This document shows positions 35,977 through 45,013 of a stretch of DNA of 64,000 nucleotides, piece by piece. The position numbers were made by a program, and so were the translations under genes. Below the pieces are notes generated by a model. The model had not been told where the DNA came from. It ran no database searches and worked only from the letters and a program-made list of their open reading frames with translations. This stretch comes from Chthonobacter albigriseus (lineage in GTDB: Bacteria; Pseudomonadota; Alphaproteobacteria; Rhizobiales; Pleomorphomonadaceae), in assembly GCF_013839445.1 (NCBI RefSeq), contig NZ_JACDIT010000011.1:41446-105445 (forward strand), given 5' to 3'. Each line of letters opens with the position of its first letter. The stretch's first letter is position 1.

Positions 35977-37142
35977 GCGCCGGCCCGACCCCGGTCGTGG
36001 GCTGCATCCTCGCCGGCGGCCAGTCGAGCCGCATGGGCGGCGGCGACAAGGGGCTGAAGGCCGTCGCCGGCCGGCCGATGATCGAGCGCGTGATCGAGCG
36101 GATGCGCGATGCCTGTGCCAGCCTGGTGCTGAACGCCAACGGCGATCCCGCGCGCTTCACGGCGCTCGGCCTGCCGGTCGTCGCCGACAGCGTGGAGGGT
36201 TTCGCCGGTCCGCTCGCCGGCGTGCTGGCGGGCTTGGACTGGGCGGCTGCAAACCATCCGGACGCGGTGTTCGTGGCGACGGCGGCGGCCGATACGCCGT
36301 TCTTCCCGGCGGGCCTTGTGGAGGCTTTCCTCGACGCAGCGAAAACACCGCTGACCATCGTCCTCGCCGCCTCCGACGACGGCCGCCATCCCGTGTTCGG
36401 GCTCTGGCCGGTGGCGCTGCGCGACGACCTGCGCGACTTCCTGGAAAAGGGTGAGACGCGCAAGGTGCTCGCCTGGGTCGGCCGCCACGACAACGCCGAG
36501 GTGCACGTTCCGCCGCTGCGCGCGGGCGATTTCGTGATCGACCCGTTCTTCAACGTCAACACGCCCGAGGAGTTGGCCGAGGCGGAGGCGATCGCCGCCG
36601 TGCTCGACGCCGAGGCCCGCGCGCCCGCGCCTCCTTCCGGACCTCTGGTGGTCGGCGTGGCGGGATGGAAGAAGTCGGGCAAGACGACCCTCGCGTCGCG
36701 CCTCGTCGCGAACTTCGTAGCCCGCGGGCTGAAGGTGGCGACCGTGAAGCACGCCCATCACAGCTTCGAGGTCGACCGCGAAGGCACCGACAGCTGGCGC
36801 CACCGGGAAGCGGGGGCGAGCGAGGTCGCGCTCGTCTCGGCGGCGCGCGTCGCGATCATGAGCGAACTCGCCCGGCCGGAGGACGAACCGCCGCTCGCCG
36901 AAATCCTGAAACGGCTCCAGCCGGCCGACGTGGTGGTCGTGGAGGGCTACAAGGGCGAGCCGATCCCCAAGGTGGAGGTGCGCCGGCTGGATGCGCACCG
37001 CCACGACCCGCTCCATCCCGGCGACCCGACGGTGGTGGCGATCGCCGCCGACCACCCGGTCGAGGGCGCCGGCGTGCCGGTGTTCCCGCTCGACGATGTC
37101 GCCGGCATCGCCGACTTTCTGCTCCAGCGACGGACGCGCTAG
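35973..37142 (+). CDS. mobA-mobB: MobA-MobB fusion: molybdenum cofactor guanylyltransferase and MobB GTP-binding protein
   Basis: A 389-residue fusion, GTG start. The N-terminal MobA domain (residues 1 to about 210) has CILAGGQSSRMGGGDKGL, ATAAADTPFF and FFNVNTPEEL. The C-terminal MobB domain (about 225-389) has the P-loop VAGWKKSGKTTLASRL, VATVKHAHH and VVVEGYKGEPIPKVEV. MobA attaches GMP to molybdopterin; MobB assists. It is coupled to fdhD (GTGA overlap) and directly followed by moeA, one base after the stop. Confidence 0.94.
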   Translation: MSAGPTPVVGCILAGGQSSRMGGGDKGLKAVAGRPMIERVIERMRDACASLVLNANGDPARFTALGLPVVADSVEGFAGPLAGVLAGLDWAAANHPDAVFVATAAADTPFFPAGLVEAFLDAAKTPLTIVLAASDDGRHPVFGLWPVALRDDLRDFLEKGETRKVLAWVGRHDNAEVHVPPLRAGDFVIDPFFNVNTPEELAEAEAIAAVLDAEARAPAPPSGPLVVGVAGWKKSGKTTLASRLVANFVARGLKVATVKHAHHSFEVDREGTDSWRHREAGASEVALVSAARVAIMSELARPEDEPPLAEILKRLQPADVVVVEGYKGEPIPKVEVRRLDAHRHDPLHPGDPTVVAIAADHPVEGAGVPVFPLDDVAGIADFLLQRRTR

Positions 37143-38423
37143 ATGACCCGCCGCCTCATCGACGACTGCTTCCTGACCGACAAGGAAAGGATGTCCCACG
37201 CCGAGGCGCTGGCGCTGATCCGTGCGCGGGTCGCGGCAGTGACGGGCACCGAGACGGTGTCGCTGGCCGCCTCGCTCGGCCGGGTGCTGGCCGAGGAGAT
37301 CGCCGCTCCACTGGACGTGCCGCTCGCCGACAATGCCGCCGTCGACGGCTACGCCTTCGCCAGTGTCCAGTACGAGGCGACCGGCGGTTTCTTTCCGGTC
37401 GTGGCCCGCATTCCCGCGGGCCATCCGCACCCCCAACCGGTGCCTGTCGGTGCCGCCGTGCGGATCTTCACCGGGGCCGTGATGCCGGCCGGCGTCGACA
37501 CGGTCGCCATGCAGGAGGATTGCGAGACCCACGAGCAGGACAGCGTCGACTTCGTCGTGATCCCGCCTGGGCTGAAGCCGGGCGCCAACCGCCGCAAGGC
37601 GGGCGAGGACCTCCGGGCAGGGCAGGTGGTGATGTCGCCGGGCCTCAGGCTGCGCCCGCAGGAGGTCGCCGGCCTCGCCTCGCTGGGCCGGACGGAGGTG
37701 CTGGTCCGCCAGCGCCTGAAGGTGGCGATCGTCTCCACCGGCGACGAGATCATACGCCCCGGCCAGCCGATCGCGCCCGGGCAGGTCTACGACAGCAACC
37801 ACGCCCTCCTGAGCGCGTTGCTCGAAACGGCGCAGGCCGACGTGACCGACCTCGGTGTGCTGCCCGACCGTTTCGACGTGATCCGCGACGCGCTGGCGAA
37901 CGCGGCGGGCCGCTTCGACGTGATCCTCACCTCTGGCGGCGCGTCGCGCGGCGAGGAGGATCATGTGATCACCGCTCTGGACGAGATCGGGCGGCGGCAC
38001 CTCTGGCAGATCGCGGTCAAGCCGGGCCGGCCGATGACCTTCGGCCAGATCGGCGACTGCGTGTTCCTGGGCCTCCCCGGAAATCCGGTCGCGGTGTTCG
38101 TCTGCTTCCTGCTCTACGGCCTGCCGCTCTTTGCAGGGTTGGAGGGCGCCGACTGGCGAGAGCCGGTGCGCTACCGCCTGCCGGCGCGCTTTGCGATCGG
38201 CCGCAAGAAGGCGGACCGGCGTGAGTTCCTGCGCGGCATCCTGGTCCCGGGCGAGGAAGGGCACCTGGCGGTCGCCAAGTTCGCGCGGGACGGCTCCGGC
38301 CTGATCACTGGTCTGCGTGAGGCGGACGGACTGATCGACATCCCCGAGGCGGTTACCGGGCTTGCAGAAGGCGATCTGGTGGACTTCGTCCCGTTCTCCG
38401 CCTTCGGTTTGCGCGACCGCTGA
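37143..38423 (+). CDS. moeA: Molybdopterin molybdotransferase MoeA
   Basis: A 426-residue MoeA: PLADNAAVDGYAFASVQYEA, VRIFTGAVMPAGVDTVAMQE, VSTGDEIIRPGQPIAPGQVY and DSNHALLSALLE in the catalytic domain, TSGGASRGEEDHV in the molybdopterin-binding domain, then GLPGNPVAVFVCF and the C-terminal domain IV. It inserts molybdenum into adenylated molybdopterin. It starts immediately after mobA-mobB and closes the operon. Confidence 0.94.
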   Translation: MTRRLIDDCFLTDKERMSHAEALALIRARVAAVTGTETVSLAASLGRVLAEEIAAPLDVPLADNAAVDGYAFASVQYEATGGFFPVVARIPAGHPHPQPVPVGAAVRIFTGAVMPAGVDTVAMQEDCETHEQDSVDFVVIPPGLKPGANRRKAGEDLRAGQVVMSPGLRLRPQEVAGLASLGRTEVLVRQRLKVAIVSTGDEIIRPGQPIAPGQVYDSNHALLSALLETAQADVTDLGVLPDRFDVIRDALANAAGRFDVILTSGGASRGEEDHVITALDEIGRRHLWQIAVKPGRPMTFGQIGDCVFLGLPGNPVAVFVCFLLYGLPLFAGLEGADWREPVRYRLPARFAIGRKKADRREFLRGILVPGEEGHLAVAKFARDGSGLITGLREADGLIDIPEAVTGLAEGDLVDFVPFSAFGLRDR

Positions 38424-38453
38424 CGTTGCGGAAGCCTGATTGATCGTTCGGAG

Positions 38454-38474
38454 TGCATGCAAACTTCGCATGCA
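38454..38474. promoter_or_regulatory. Inverted repeat upstream of the amino-acid ABC importer
   Basis: TGCATGC (38454-38460) and GCATGCA (38468-38474) form a 7-bp inverted repeat with 7-base spacing in the 217-base region before the binding-protein gene. It could be an operator or part of the leader. No consensus match is claimed. Confidence 0.35.
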
Positions 38475-38640
38475 GTAGTCGGTTTCCATTGTTGCATCGC
38501 CGCGCAGGATGCGATGAAGATGCGGGAGTTGCCGGGGAAACCCGTTTCCTCCGGGCGATCACGACACAAAGAAAAAACAACGCCAAACCCGGGTGCGACT
38601 GCGATCAGCCAGTCCGGCCCAACAAGAACAGAGGGGATCC

Positions 38641-39420
38641 ATGAAGCTTCTGAAGTCTGCAACGCTTGCCGCCGCCATGTTCGCGCTCGCGCTCGGCGCC
38701 GCCACGGCCCAGGATGCCACCAAGGTCCGCATCGGCACAGAGGGCGCCTATCCTCCCTTCAACTTCCTGGATTCCGCCGGCCAGCTTCAGGGCTTCGACG
38801 TGGAGATCGCCAAGGCGCTCTGCGACGAGATGAAGGTCGAGTGCGAGTTCGTCACGCAGGATTGGGATGGCATCATCCCGGCCCTTCTCGCCGGCAAGTT
38901 CGACGCGATCATCGCGTCCATGTCGATCAACGAGGAGCGCAAGAAGTCGGTCGACTTCACGGGCAAGTACTACAACACGCCCCCGGCGGTCGCCGTGCCC
39001 AAGGACAGCACCGTTGCCGGCGTTTCGCCGGAGGACCTGAAGGGCCTCAATGTCGGCGCCCAGGGCTCCACGACCCACTCCACCTGGGCGGAGAAGGTCC
39101 TCACCGATTCCACCGTGAAGCTCTATCCGACCGCCGACGAGTACAAGCTCGACCTTGAGAACGGCCGCCTCGACGCGGTCGTCGACGACGTCGTGGTGCT
39201 TTCCGACTGGATCAAGTCCGACGCCGGCAAGTGCTGCAAGATCGTCGGCACCATCACCCCGGTGATGGAGATTCACGGCGAAGGTGCCGGCATCGCCCTG
39301 CGCAAGGAAGACACGGAGTTGAAGGAGAAGTTCAACGCCGCGATCCAGGCGATCCGCGCCAACGGCAAGTACGAAGAGATCAACAAGAAGTACTTCGACT
39401 TCGACGTCTACGGCGGTTGA
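38641..39420 (+). CDS. Polar amino-acid ABC transporter binding protein (lysine/arginine/ornithine type)
   Basis: A 259-residue exported protein. The ATG at 38641 is preceded by AGAGGGGATCC. A signal peptide ends near ATAQDA. The mature part has VRIGTEGAYPPFNFLDSAGQ, GFDVEIAKALCDEM, WDGIIPALLAGKFDAIIASM and SINEERKKSVDFTGKYYN, which is the HisJ/ArgT pattern. It would bind cationic or polar amino acids in the periplasm and feed the two permeases downstream. The arginine catabolic genes at 53-55 kb fit such a role but are not linked. Confidence 0.9.
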   Translation: MKLLKSATLAAAMFALALGAATAQDATKVRIGTEGAYPPFNFLDSAGQLQGFDVEIAKALCDEMKVECEFVTQDWDGIIPALLAGKFDAIIASMSINEERKKSVDFTGKYYNTPPAVAVPKDSTVAGVSPEDLKGLNVGAQGSTTHSTWAEKVLTDSTVKLYPTADEYKLDLENGRLDAVVDDVVVLSDWIKSDAGKCCKIVGTITPVMEIHGEGAGIALRKEDTELKEKFNAAIQAIRANGKYEEINKKYFDFDVYGG

Positions 39421-39421
39421 C

Positions 39422-39466
39422 CGTGGACAGCGGGCGGCGCCAGTGCTCGGCGCCGCCCTTTCCACG
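39422..39466 (+). terminator. Intercistronic hairpin after the binding-protein gene
   Basis: A 10-bp GC-rich stem (GGGCGGCGCC at 39432-39441, GGCGCCGCCC at 39449-39458) is followed by TTT. Outer arms CGTGGA/TCCACG extend it. Such hairpins after ABC binding-protein genes partly stop transcription or protect the upstream mRNA, giving more binding protein than permease. Confidence 0.75.
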
Positions 39467-39502
39467 TGCTGAGTGCCCCTCGTGCCTGACCGGACGGCGT
39501 GG

Positions 39503-40216
39503 ATGATGGAACTTCTCAGTCTTCTTTCCTACGGCCCCGACGGGTGGGGTGACGAGCTCCTCAGCGGCACCGTGCTGACCATCGCGCTGGCGGTCTGCAC
39601 GCTGCCGATCGGGCTTGCGCTCGGTTTCCTGATCGCGCTCGCCAAGACCTCGGAAGAGCCGACGTTGAAGACGGCGGCCAACATCTACACCACGATCTTT
39701 CGCGGGCTGCCGGAGCTGCTGACGCTGTTCCTGATCTACTACGGCGCCCAGTTCGCGATCTCGGCTGCGACCAACGCTCTGTTCGGCTTCCCGGTGGAGG
39801 TCAACAGCTTTGCCGCCGGCATGGTCGCGCTCGCCATCGTCTTCTCCTCCTATGCCAGCGAGGCTTTCCTGTCGGCCTTTCGCGGCATTCCCCGCGGGCA
39901 GTACGAGGGCGGCTACGCGCTCGGCCTGCCGCGCGGCGCCACCATGCGGTTGGTGATCCTGCCGCAGCTGATCCGCCTGTCGCTGCCGAGCCTGTCCAAC
40001 CTGTGGCTGATCCTCCTGAAGGACACCGCCCTTGTCTCGGTGATCGGCCTTGCCGGCATCCTGCGCCAGACGCAGATCGCCGTGGGCGTCACCAAGCACG
40101 CGTTCTTCTTCTATCTGCTCGCCTGCCTGATCTACCTCGGCCTGGCGGTCGTCTCTTCGCTGGGGCTCTCGCGGGTTTCGACGTGGGCGGAACGCGGTCA
40201 GGGAGGTCACGGATGA
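39503..40216 (+). CDS. Polar amino-acid ABC transporter permease (HisQ-like)
   Basis: A 237-residue permease with about five membrane segments: FRGLPELLTLFLIYYG, SYASEAFLSAFRGIPRGQYE and GGYALGLPRGATMRLVILPQ (the EAA loop). It pairs with the next gene. The ATG at 39503 is chosen over an upstream GTG at 39473. It is coupled to the second permease by ATGA. Confidence 0.88.
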   Translation: MMELLSLLSYGPDGWGDELLSGTVLTIALAVCTLPIGLALGFLIALAKTSEEPTLKTAANIYTTIFRGLPELLTLFLIYYGAQFAISAATNALFGFPVEVNSFAAGMVALAIVFSSYASEAFLSAFRGIPRGQYEGGYALGLPRGATMRLVILPQLIRLSLPSLSNLWLILLKDTALVSVIGLAGILRQTQIAVGVTKHAFFFYLLACLIYLGLAVVSSLGLSRVSTWAERGQGGHG

Positions 40217-41064
40217 GCGACGCCGCCTTCGTTGCCACCGCGGCCATTCCGAGCGCCGCGCCCCCGCCGTCGCCGCGCAAGCACTGGACCGGCAGCCGCA
40301 TCGCCGGCACCCTGCTGATGGGGATTTGGATAGCCCTCGGCATCGGATTCGCCTTCCTGATCGTCGGCGGCTACGACGCCGAGAAGGTGGCCCGCTACCT
40401 GCCGCGGATCATCGGCGGCGTCTGGGTGACCGTCCAACTCGTCGTGCTGTCGGTCGTGTTCGGCGCGATCCTCTCGATCCCGATCACCCTCGGTCGGCTG
40501 TCCTACAACTGGGTCGCCGCGCCGCTCGCCTTCGGCTTCTCCTATTTCTTCCGCGGCACGCCGCTCCTGGCGCAGACCTTCCTGCTCTATTACGGCCTCG
40601 GCTCCTTCCCCGACCTCTGGAAGTCGCTCGGGCTCTGGTGGTTCATGCGGGAAGCCTTCTATTGCGCCGTGCTCGCCTTTTCGCTGAACACGGCCGCCTA
40701 CCAGGCCGAGATCCTGGCGGGCGCGATCCGCTCCGTGCCGCGCGGCCAGTGGCAGGCCGCGGCGTCGCTCGGGCTCGGGCGCTACGCCACCCTGCGCAAG
40801 GTGATCCTGCCGCAGGCGATGATCACGGCCCTGCGCCCCTACGGCAACGAGATCGTGCTGATGATCAAGGGCTCGGCGATCGCGGGCATCGTCACCGTCT
40901 TCGACCTGATGGGCGAGACCCGCTACGCCTATTCGAAGACCTATGACTTCCAGGTCTATCTCTGGGCGGCCGTGCTCTACTTCCTGATGGTGGAAGTGCT
41001 GCGCCGCGTGTGGGACGCCTTTGAATTCAGGCTGACTCGCCACCTGCGCCGCGACGCGGTCTGA
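40213..41064 (+). CDS. Polar amino-acid ABC transporter permease (HisM-like)
   Basis: A 283-residue permease with an N-terminal proline-rich cytoplasmic extension, then FRGTPLLAQTFLLYYGLGSF, NTAAYQAEILAGAIRSVPRG and AAASLGLGRYATLRKVILPQ. It forms the channel with the upstream permease. No HisP-type ATPase follows; a toxin-antitoxin pair on the other strand is next, so the energising subunit must be elsewhere. Confidence 0.88.
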   Translation: MSDAAFVATAAIPSAAPPPSPRKHWTGSRIAGTLLMGIWIALGIGFAFLIVGGYDAEKVARYLPRIIGGVWVTVQLVVLSVVFGAILSIPITLGRLSYNWVAAPLAFGFSYFFRGTPLLAQTFLLYYGLGSFPDLWKSLGLWWFMREAFYCAVLAFSLNTAAYQAEILAGAIRSVPRGQWQAAASLGLGRYATLRKVILPQAMITALRPYGNEIVLMIKGSAIAGIVTVFDLMGETRYAYSKTYDFQVYLWAAVLYFLMVEVLRRVWDAFEFRLTRHLRRDAV

Positions 41065-41114
41065 AGGAAGATCCGGGAAGGCCCGGCGAGCCGCAGCTGC
41101 CCCCGGCGCGGCCG

Positions 41115-41387
41115 TCAGGCTTGTGGCAGCAGCCGCAAGACGTACACGTGGTCGGGCTTGACCGTATAGACGACCACGTAGGGCTGATCGGGCAACGGGA
41201 ACTCGCGCGTGGCTGTGACCCGGCCGATCGAACCGGTGTAGGGGAGTTCGCCCAACCGGGCGACGTGTTCGTCGATCGCCGCGCAGAGGTGGTAGGCGTC
41301 CGGCCGTCGAACGTCGATGAGTTGGTGCAGGATCGACTCGAAATCAGATCGCGCGCCCTGGGACCAGACCACATCCATCGGGCTCAA
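41115..41387 (-). CDS. RelE/ParE-family toxin
   Basis: A 90-residue protein with the RelE/ParE plasmid-stabilisation fold: VVWSQGARSDFESILHQLID, LGELPYTGSIGRV and PYVVVYTVKPDHVYVLRLLP. It overlaps the upstream small gene by four bases, the standard antitoxin-toxin order. It would act by mRNA cleavage or gyrase poisoning depending on subfamily; which one cannot be said. Confidence 0.85.
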   Translation of the reverse strand: MSPMDVVWSQGARSDFESILHQLIDVRRPDAYHLCAAIDEHVARLGELPYTGSIGRVTATREFPLPDQPYVVVYTVKPDHVYVLRLLPQA

Positions 41388-41566
41388 TCCGGCAACTCGA
41401 AACCGAAGCGCGCCCGCGCTGTCCTCAGGACTTCGGCATGCGACAACGGCATGCGGTCATTGCGCTCGGCTTCCACCAGCGCCTTGCGGACTTCATTGCG
41501 GAACCAGGTCTGATTGCGGCTATTGCGCACGCCGTCTTCGGCGGCCTGCTCTCGTCCGACGTCCAT
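41384..41566 (-). CDS. Antitoxin partner of the RelE/ParE toxin
   Basis: A 60-residue protein with TWFRNEVRKALVEAERNDRM and LSHAEVLRTARARFGFELPD, resembling the short stability-determinant antitoxins that precede ParE-like toxins. It is translated just before the toxin, with a 4-base overlap. It likely binds the toxin through its C-terminal half and autoregulates the operon. Confidence 0.75.
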   Translation of the reverse strand: MDVGREQAAEDGVRNSRNQTWFRNEVRKALVEAERNDRMPLSHAEVLRTARARFGFELPD

Positions 41567-41718
41567 GTGCCCACCGTCAGTTCGTCAACGCCCGGGCACG
41601 AATATATCCGCATGAATGAGAATGTCTAGGATTTTAAGCAAGTTGCAGCTTCTGGTAAGCCTCCGCCCACGCCAGAAAGGCGAAGGCGAAGGCAAAAATT
41701 AACGAGGGTCCGGGTAGA

Positions 41719-41988
41719 TCACGGACACGCGACCGAGTAGGCCCGGCCATAGCGGTCATAGGCCACGCAGTTGCGCGGAGCGGTGGCGCCGGCAATCGCC
41801 GCACCGCCGATACCGCCGGCCACGGCGCCGATCGCGGCTCCACGTCCACCGCCTGCAAGAGCACCAACGGCTGCGCCGCCGAGCGCGCCGGCAGCGGCGC
41901 CGGTGGTCACCCGCTGCTGGGTGGGAGTCTGGCCCTGGCAGGCCGCAAGGCCCATCGCCAGAGCGGCTACGACTGCGAGCTTCTTCAT
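41719..41988 (-). CDS. Glycine-zipper lipoprotein
   Basis: An 89-residue protein. The ATG at 41988 follows CGGAGGATAGAC, a strong ribosome site. A lipoprotein signal with lipobox LAAC is followed by a glycine zipper (GAAAGALGGAAVGALAGGGR and AAIGAVAGGIGGAAIAG) and a C-terminal pair of cysteines in NCVAYDRYGRAYSVACP. Such proteins insert in or line the outer membrane; the exact role is unknown. The upstream open-frame extension lacks a signal and is ignored. Confidence 0.8.
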   Translation of the reverse strand: MKKLAVVAALAMGLAACQGQTPTQQRVTTGAAAGALGGAAVGALAGGGRGAAIGAVAGGIGGAAIAGATAPRNCVAYDRYGRAYSVACP

Positions 41989-42148
41989 GTCTATCCTCCG
42001 TTCGCCGATCGCCGGCACTTCACTTCTCGACTGGACGACCGGGAGCACAGGACGCCGCTCAGGGGTCAAGGCACCGGTTCCGCTCGTCGCGTCGTGACCA
42101 TAAACGTACAACAGGCCGAGTAAGTTCTCCCCAATTCCCTGAAATTGG

Positions 42149-43969
42149 TCAATTCTGGATAAACAGATCGACCTTCTCGAGCCGCGTTACGTCCACAAGC
42201 CCCAAGTCGGATATCCGCAATTCCGGAATGACGACCAGGGCGAGAAGAGAGTGCTGCATGTAGGCATTGTTGAGGCGGCAGCCGCAAGACTCCATGGCTG
42301 CAACCATGGTCGCAGCCTTCGCCGCGACGATCTCCGCCCGCTCTTCCGACATCAGCCCGGCGATCGAGAGCTCTACCAGCGCCAGTTCGCGCCCCTGAGA
42401 GATCACCACGATCCCGCCGCCGACCTCGGCCAGGCGGTTCGCCGCCTGAGCCATGTCGGCCTTCGACGTTCCAACCACGATCATGTGGTGGCTGTCGTGC
42501 GCCACGGTCGAGGCAACCGCGCAGGGCTTGTCGTAGCCGAAGCCGGAGACGAGCCCGTTGACCACGCCGCCGGTGCCCCGATGGCGCTCCACCAGCGCGA
42601 TCTGGCAGACGTCGGACCCGTCCGCCGCCCTTCCGTTGCCGATCACGTGGCCGTTGCCGTCGACCGACACCCGCGCGGTCAGCGCCCGCGTCGGCGCCTG
42701 GTTCTCGATCACCCCGATGACGCGGGCCGTCACCTCGGCCGCGCCGGCCGGTGCGGCGATGTCGAAGTCGGCCGGAGCGAGCGAACGGCCGAGCCGCACG
42801 GTGGACTTGGCGCTGGCCGGGTAGGGGTAGGGCGGGATCTCGGCCGTCAGCGCACCGCCTTCGGCGATCACCACGCCGCGGGCGATCACCGTTTCGATCG
42901 GCAACGCGGCGAGGTCGGAGGTCAGGATCAGGTCGGCGCGCCGGCCCGGGGTGATCGAGCCGATCTCCCGCTCCAGCCCGAAGTGGCTGGCGGTGTTGAT
43001 CGTCGCCATCTGCAGCGCCACCACCGGCGGGCAGCCCTGCGCGATCGCGTGCCGAACCACGCGGTTCATGTGGCCGTCGTGGACCAGCGTGCCGGAATGG
43101 CTGTCGTCGGTGCACAGGATGAAGCTGCGCGGGTCGAGCCCCATCTCGGTGATCGCCTTGATCTGGGTGGCGACGTCGTACCAGGCCGAGCCCAGCCGCA
43201 GCATCGGCCGCATGCCGAGCCGTGCGCGCGTCACGCAGTCGATCAGGCGGGTGCCCTCGTGGTCGTCGGACGGGCCGCCGGCGACATAGCCGAGGAAAGG
43301 CTTGCCGAGGTCAGGCGAGGCGTAGTGGCCGCCGACCGTCTTGCCGGCTGCCATGGTGTGGGCGATCTCGCCGAGCATCCGCCCGTCGCCCATCGCCACA
43401 CCCGGGAAGTTCATCATCTCGCCAAGCCCGACGATGCCCGGCCACGACATCGCCTCGGCGACCTCCGCCGGGCCGATGGTCGCGCCGGCGTTCTCCAGCC
43501 CCGGCGCCGAGGGAACGCAGGCCGGCATCTGGACGAACACGTTGACCGGCAGGCTGAGCGCCTCATCGTGCATCAGCCGCACGCCGGGCAGGCCGAGCAC
43601 GTTGGCGATCTCGTGCGGATCGATGAACATCGACGTGGTGCCGTGCGGAACCACCGCCCGGGCGAACTCCGTGACCGTGACCATGCCGCTTTCCACGTGC
43701 ATGTGGCCGTCGCAGAGCCCCGGCACCATGTAGCGGCCGCCGGCGTCGATCACCGTCGTGTCGGGCCCGATGGCATAGGAGAGATCCTGCGCGATGGCCG
43801 CGAACCGGCCGGCCGCGATGGCGATGTCATAGCCGGACAGCACTTCCCGGGTGTGGACGTTCACCCACCGGCCGTTCCTGACCACCATGTCCGCCGGAGT
43901 GCGGCCGGTCGCGACGTCGATCAGCCGCGGCGCGGATTCGGCCCATGTCTTCGGCGTGATGCTAGTCAT
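42149..43969 (-). CDS. ade: Adenine deaminase
   Basis: A 606-residue amidohydrolase: VVRNGRWVNVHTREVLSGYD, PGLCDGHMHVESGMVTVTEF (metal-binding HMHVES), FIDPHEIANVLG, CTDDSHSGTLVHDGHMNRV and SVAHDSHHMIVVG-like VAHDSHHMIVVG near the end. This is the bacterial Ade family with its second domain. It deaminates adenine to hypoxanthine for purine salvage. It is divergent from the oxidoreductase at 44.1 kb. Confidence 0.93.
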   Translation of the reverse strand: MTSITPKTWAESAPRLIDVATGRTPADMVVRNGRWVNVHTREVLSGYDIAIAAGRFAAIAQDLSYAIGPDTTVIDAGGRYMVPGLCDGHMHVESGMVTVTEFARAVVPHGTTSMFIDPHEIANVLGLPGVRLMHDEALSLPVNVFVQMPACVPSAPGLENAGATIGPAEVAEAMSWPGIVGLGEMMNFPGVAMGDGRMLGEIAHTMAAGKTVGGHYASPDLGKPFLGYVAGGPSDDHEGTRLIDCVTRARLGMRPMLRLGSAWYDVATQIKAITEMGLDPRSFILCTDDSHSGTLVHDGHMNRVVRHAIAQGCPPVVALQMATINTASHFGLEREIGSITPGRRADLILTSDLAALPIETVIARGVVIAEGGALTAEIPPYPYPASAKSTVRLGRSLAPADFDIAAPAGAAEVTARVIGVIENQAPTRALTARVSVDGNGHVIGNGRAADGSDVCQIALVERHRGTGGVVNGLVSGFGYDKPCAVASTVAHDSHHMIVVGTSKADMAQAANRLAEVGGGIVVISQGRELALVELSIAGLMSEERAEIVAAKAATMVAAMESCGCRLNNAYMQHSLLALVVIPELRISDLGLVDVTRLEKVDLFIQN

Positions 43970-44128
43970 CGGCTGCCATCTCCGTTGTGATTTCAGCCAG
44001 GGTAAACCGCCGGGGGCGGCTGGGGGAAGGGGGAACGCGGATCGTCGCGCCCCTCCTTCGGACGGCCTGACAAACCGCACGCGAGGCGCTATCACCAGTC
44101 CCCAGGGGTGTCGAGAGAGGGTTTGGAT

Positions 44129-45010
44129 ATGGCCGACGTCGCATTCATCGGACTGGGCGTGATGGGATTTCCGATGGCCGGTCATCTCGCCGCGCGTGGC
44201 GGTCACGCGGTCACAGTCTACAACCGCACCACGGCGAAGGCGGAAGCGTGGGTCGCCAAACACGGTGGTCGCTGGGCGATGACGCCGGCGGCGGCGGCCG
44301 AGGGCGCCGACTTCGTGTTCTCCTGCGTCGGCAACGACGACGACCTGCGCGAGGTCACCGTCGGTCCGGACGGCGCCTTCTCGCGCATGAAGCCGGGCGC
44401 GATCTTCGTCGACCACACCACGGCCTCGGCCAAGGTGGCGCGCGAGCTGCACGACGCCGCCGCCGCCCGCGACCTGCACTTCCTGGATGCCCCCGTGTCT
44501 GGCGGGCAGGCCGGCGCGGAGAACGGCGTCCTCACCGTCATGGTCGGCGGCGACGAGGCGGCCTACGCGGCGGCCGAGCCGGTGATCCAGTCGTTCGCAC
44601 GGATGATCGGGCTGATGGGCCCGGCCGGCTCCGGCCAGCTCACCAAGATGGTCAACCAGATCGCCATCGCCGGGCTGGTGCAGGGCCTGTCCGAGGCGAT
44701 CCATTTCGCCAAGGCGGCCGGCCTGGATGTGGAGAAGGCGATCGGCGTCATCTCCAAGGGCGCGGCGCAGTCCTGGCAGATGGAGAACCGCTGGAAGACC
44801 ATGGACGAGGGCAAGTTCGAGTTCGGCTTCGCGGTGGACTGGATGCGCAAGGACCTCGGCATCGTGCTCGACCAGGCTAAGGCGACCGGTGCCCGCCTAC
44901 CTGTGACGGCGCTGGTCGACCAGTTCTATGCCGACGTCCAGGCGATCGGCGGCAACCGCTGGGACACCTCCAGCCTGATCGCCCGCCTCGAGCCGCCGAA
45001 GAAGGGATGA
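44129..45010 (+). CDS. NAD(P)-dependent 3-hydroxyisobutyrate dehydrogenase-like oxidoreductase
   Basis: A 293-residue beta-hydroxyacid dehydrogenase: VAFIGLGVMGFPMAGHLAAR (dinucleotide fold), DAPVSGGQAGAENGVLTVMV, and the catalytic lysine region LTKMVNQIAIAGLVQGLSEA. The C-terminal helices are typical for 3-hydroxyisobutyrate/tartronate semialdehyde reductases. Substrate is open. The ATG at 44129 follows GAGAGAGGGTTTGG; it overlaps the frame of the next gene closely (four bases before the GTG). Confidence 0.88.
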   Translation: MADVAFIGLGVMGFPMAGHLAARGGHAVTVYNRTTAKAEAWVAKHGGRWAMTPAAAAEGADFVFSCVGNDDDLREVTVGPDGAFSRMKPGAIFVDHTTASAKVARELHDAAAARDLHFLDAPVSGGQAGAENGVLTVMVGGDEAAYAAAEPVIQSFARMIGLMGPAGSGQLTKMVNQIAIAGLVQGLSEAIHFAKAAGLDVEKAIGVISKGAAQSWQMENRWKTMDEGKFEFGFAVDWMRKDLGIVLDQAKATGARLPVTALVDQFYADVQAIGGNRWDTSSLIARLEPPKKG

Positions 45011-45013
45011 CCC

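Noticed and set aside
35709..38489. 926-codon minus-strand frame over fdhD, mobA-mobB and moeA
   Set aside because: It has shadow composition, and the three genes on the plus strand explain the region.
42251..43990. 579-codon plus-strand frame opposite adenine deaminase
   Set aside because: It is a shadow frame rich in Arg, His and Asp, with no domain; adenine deaminase on the other strand is unambiguous.
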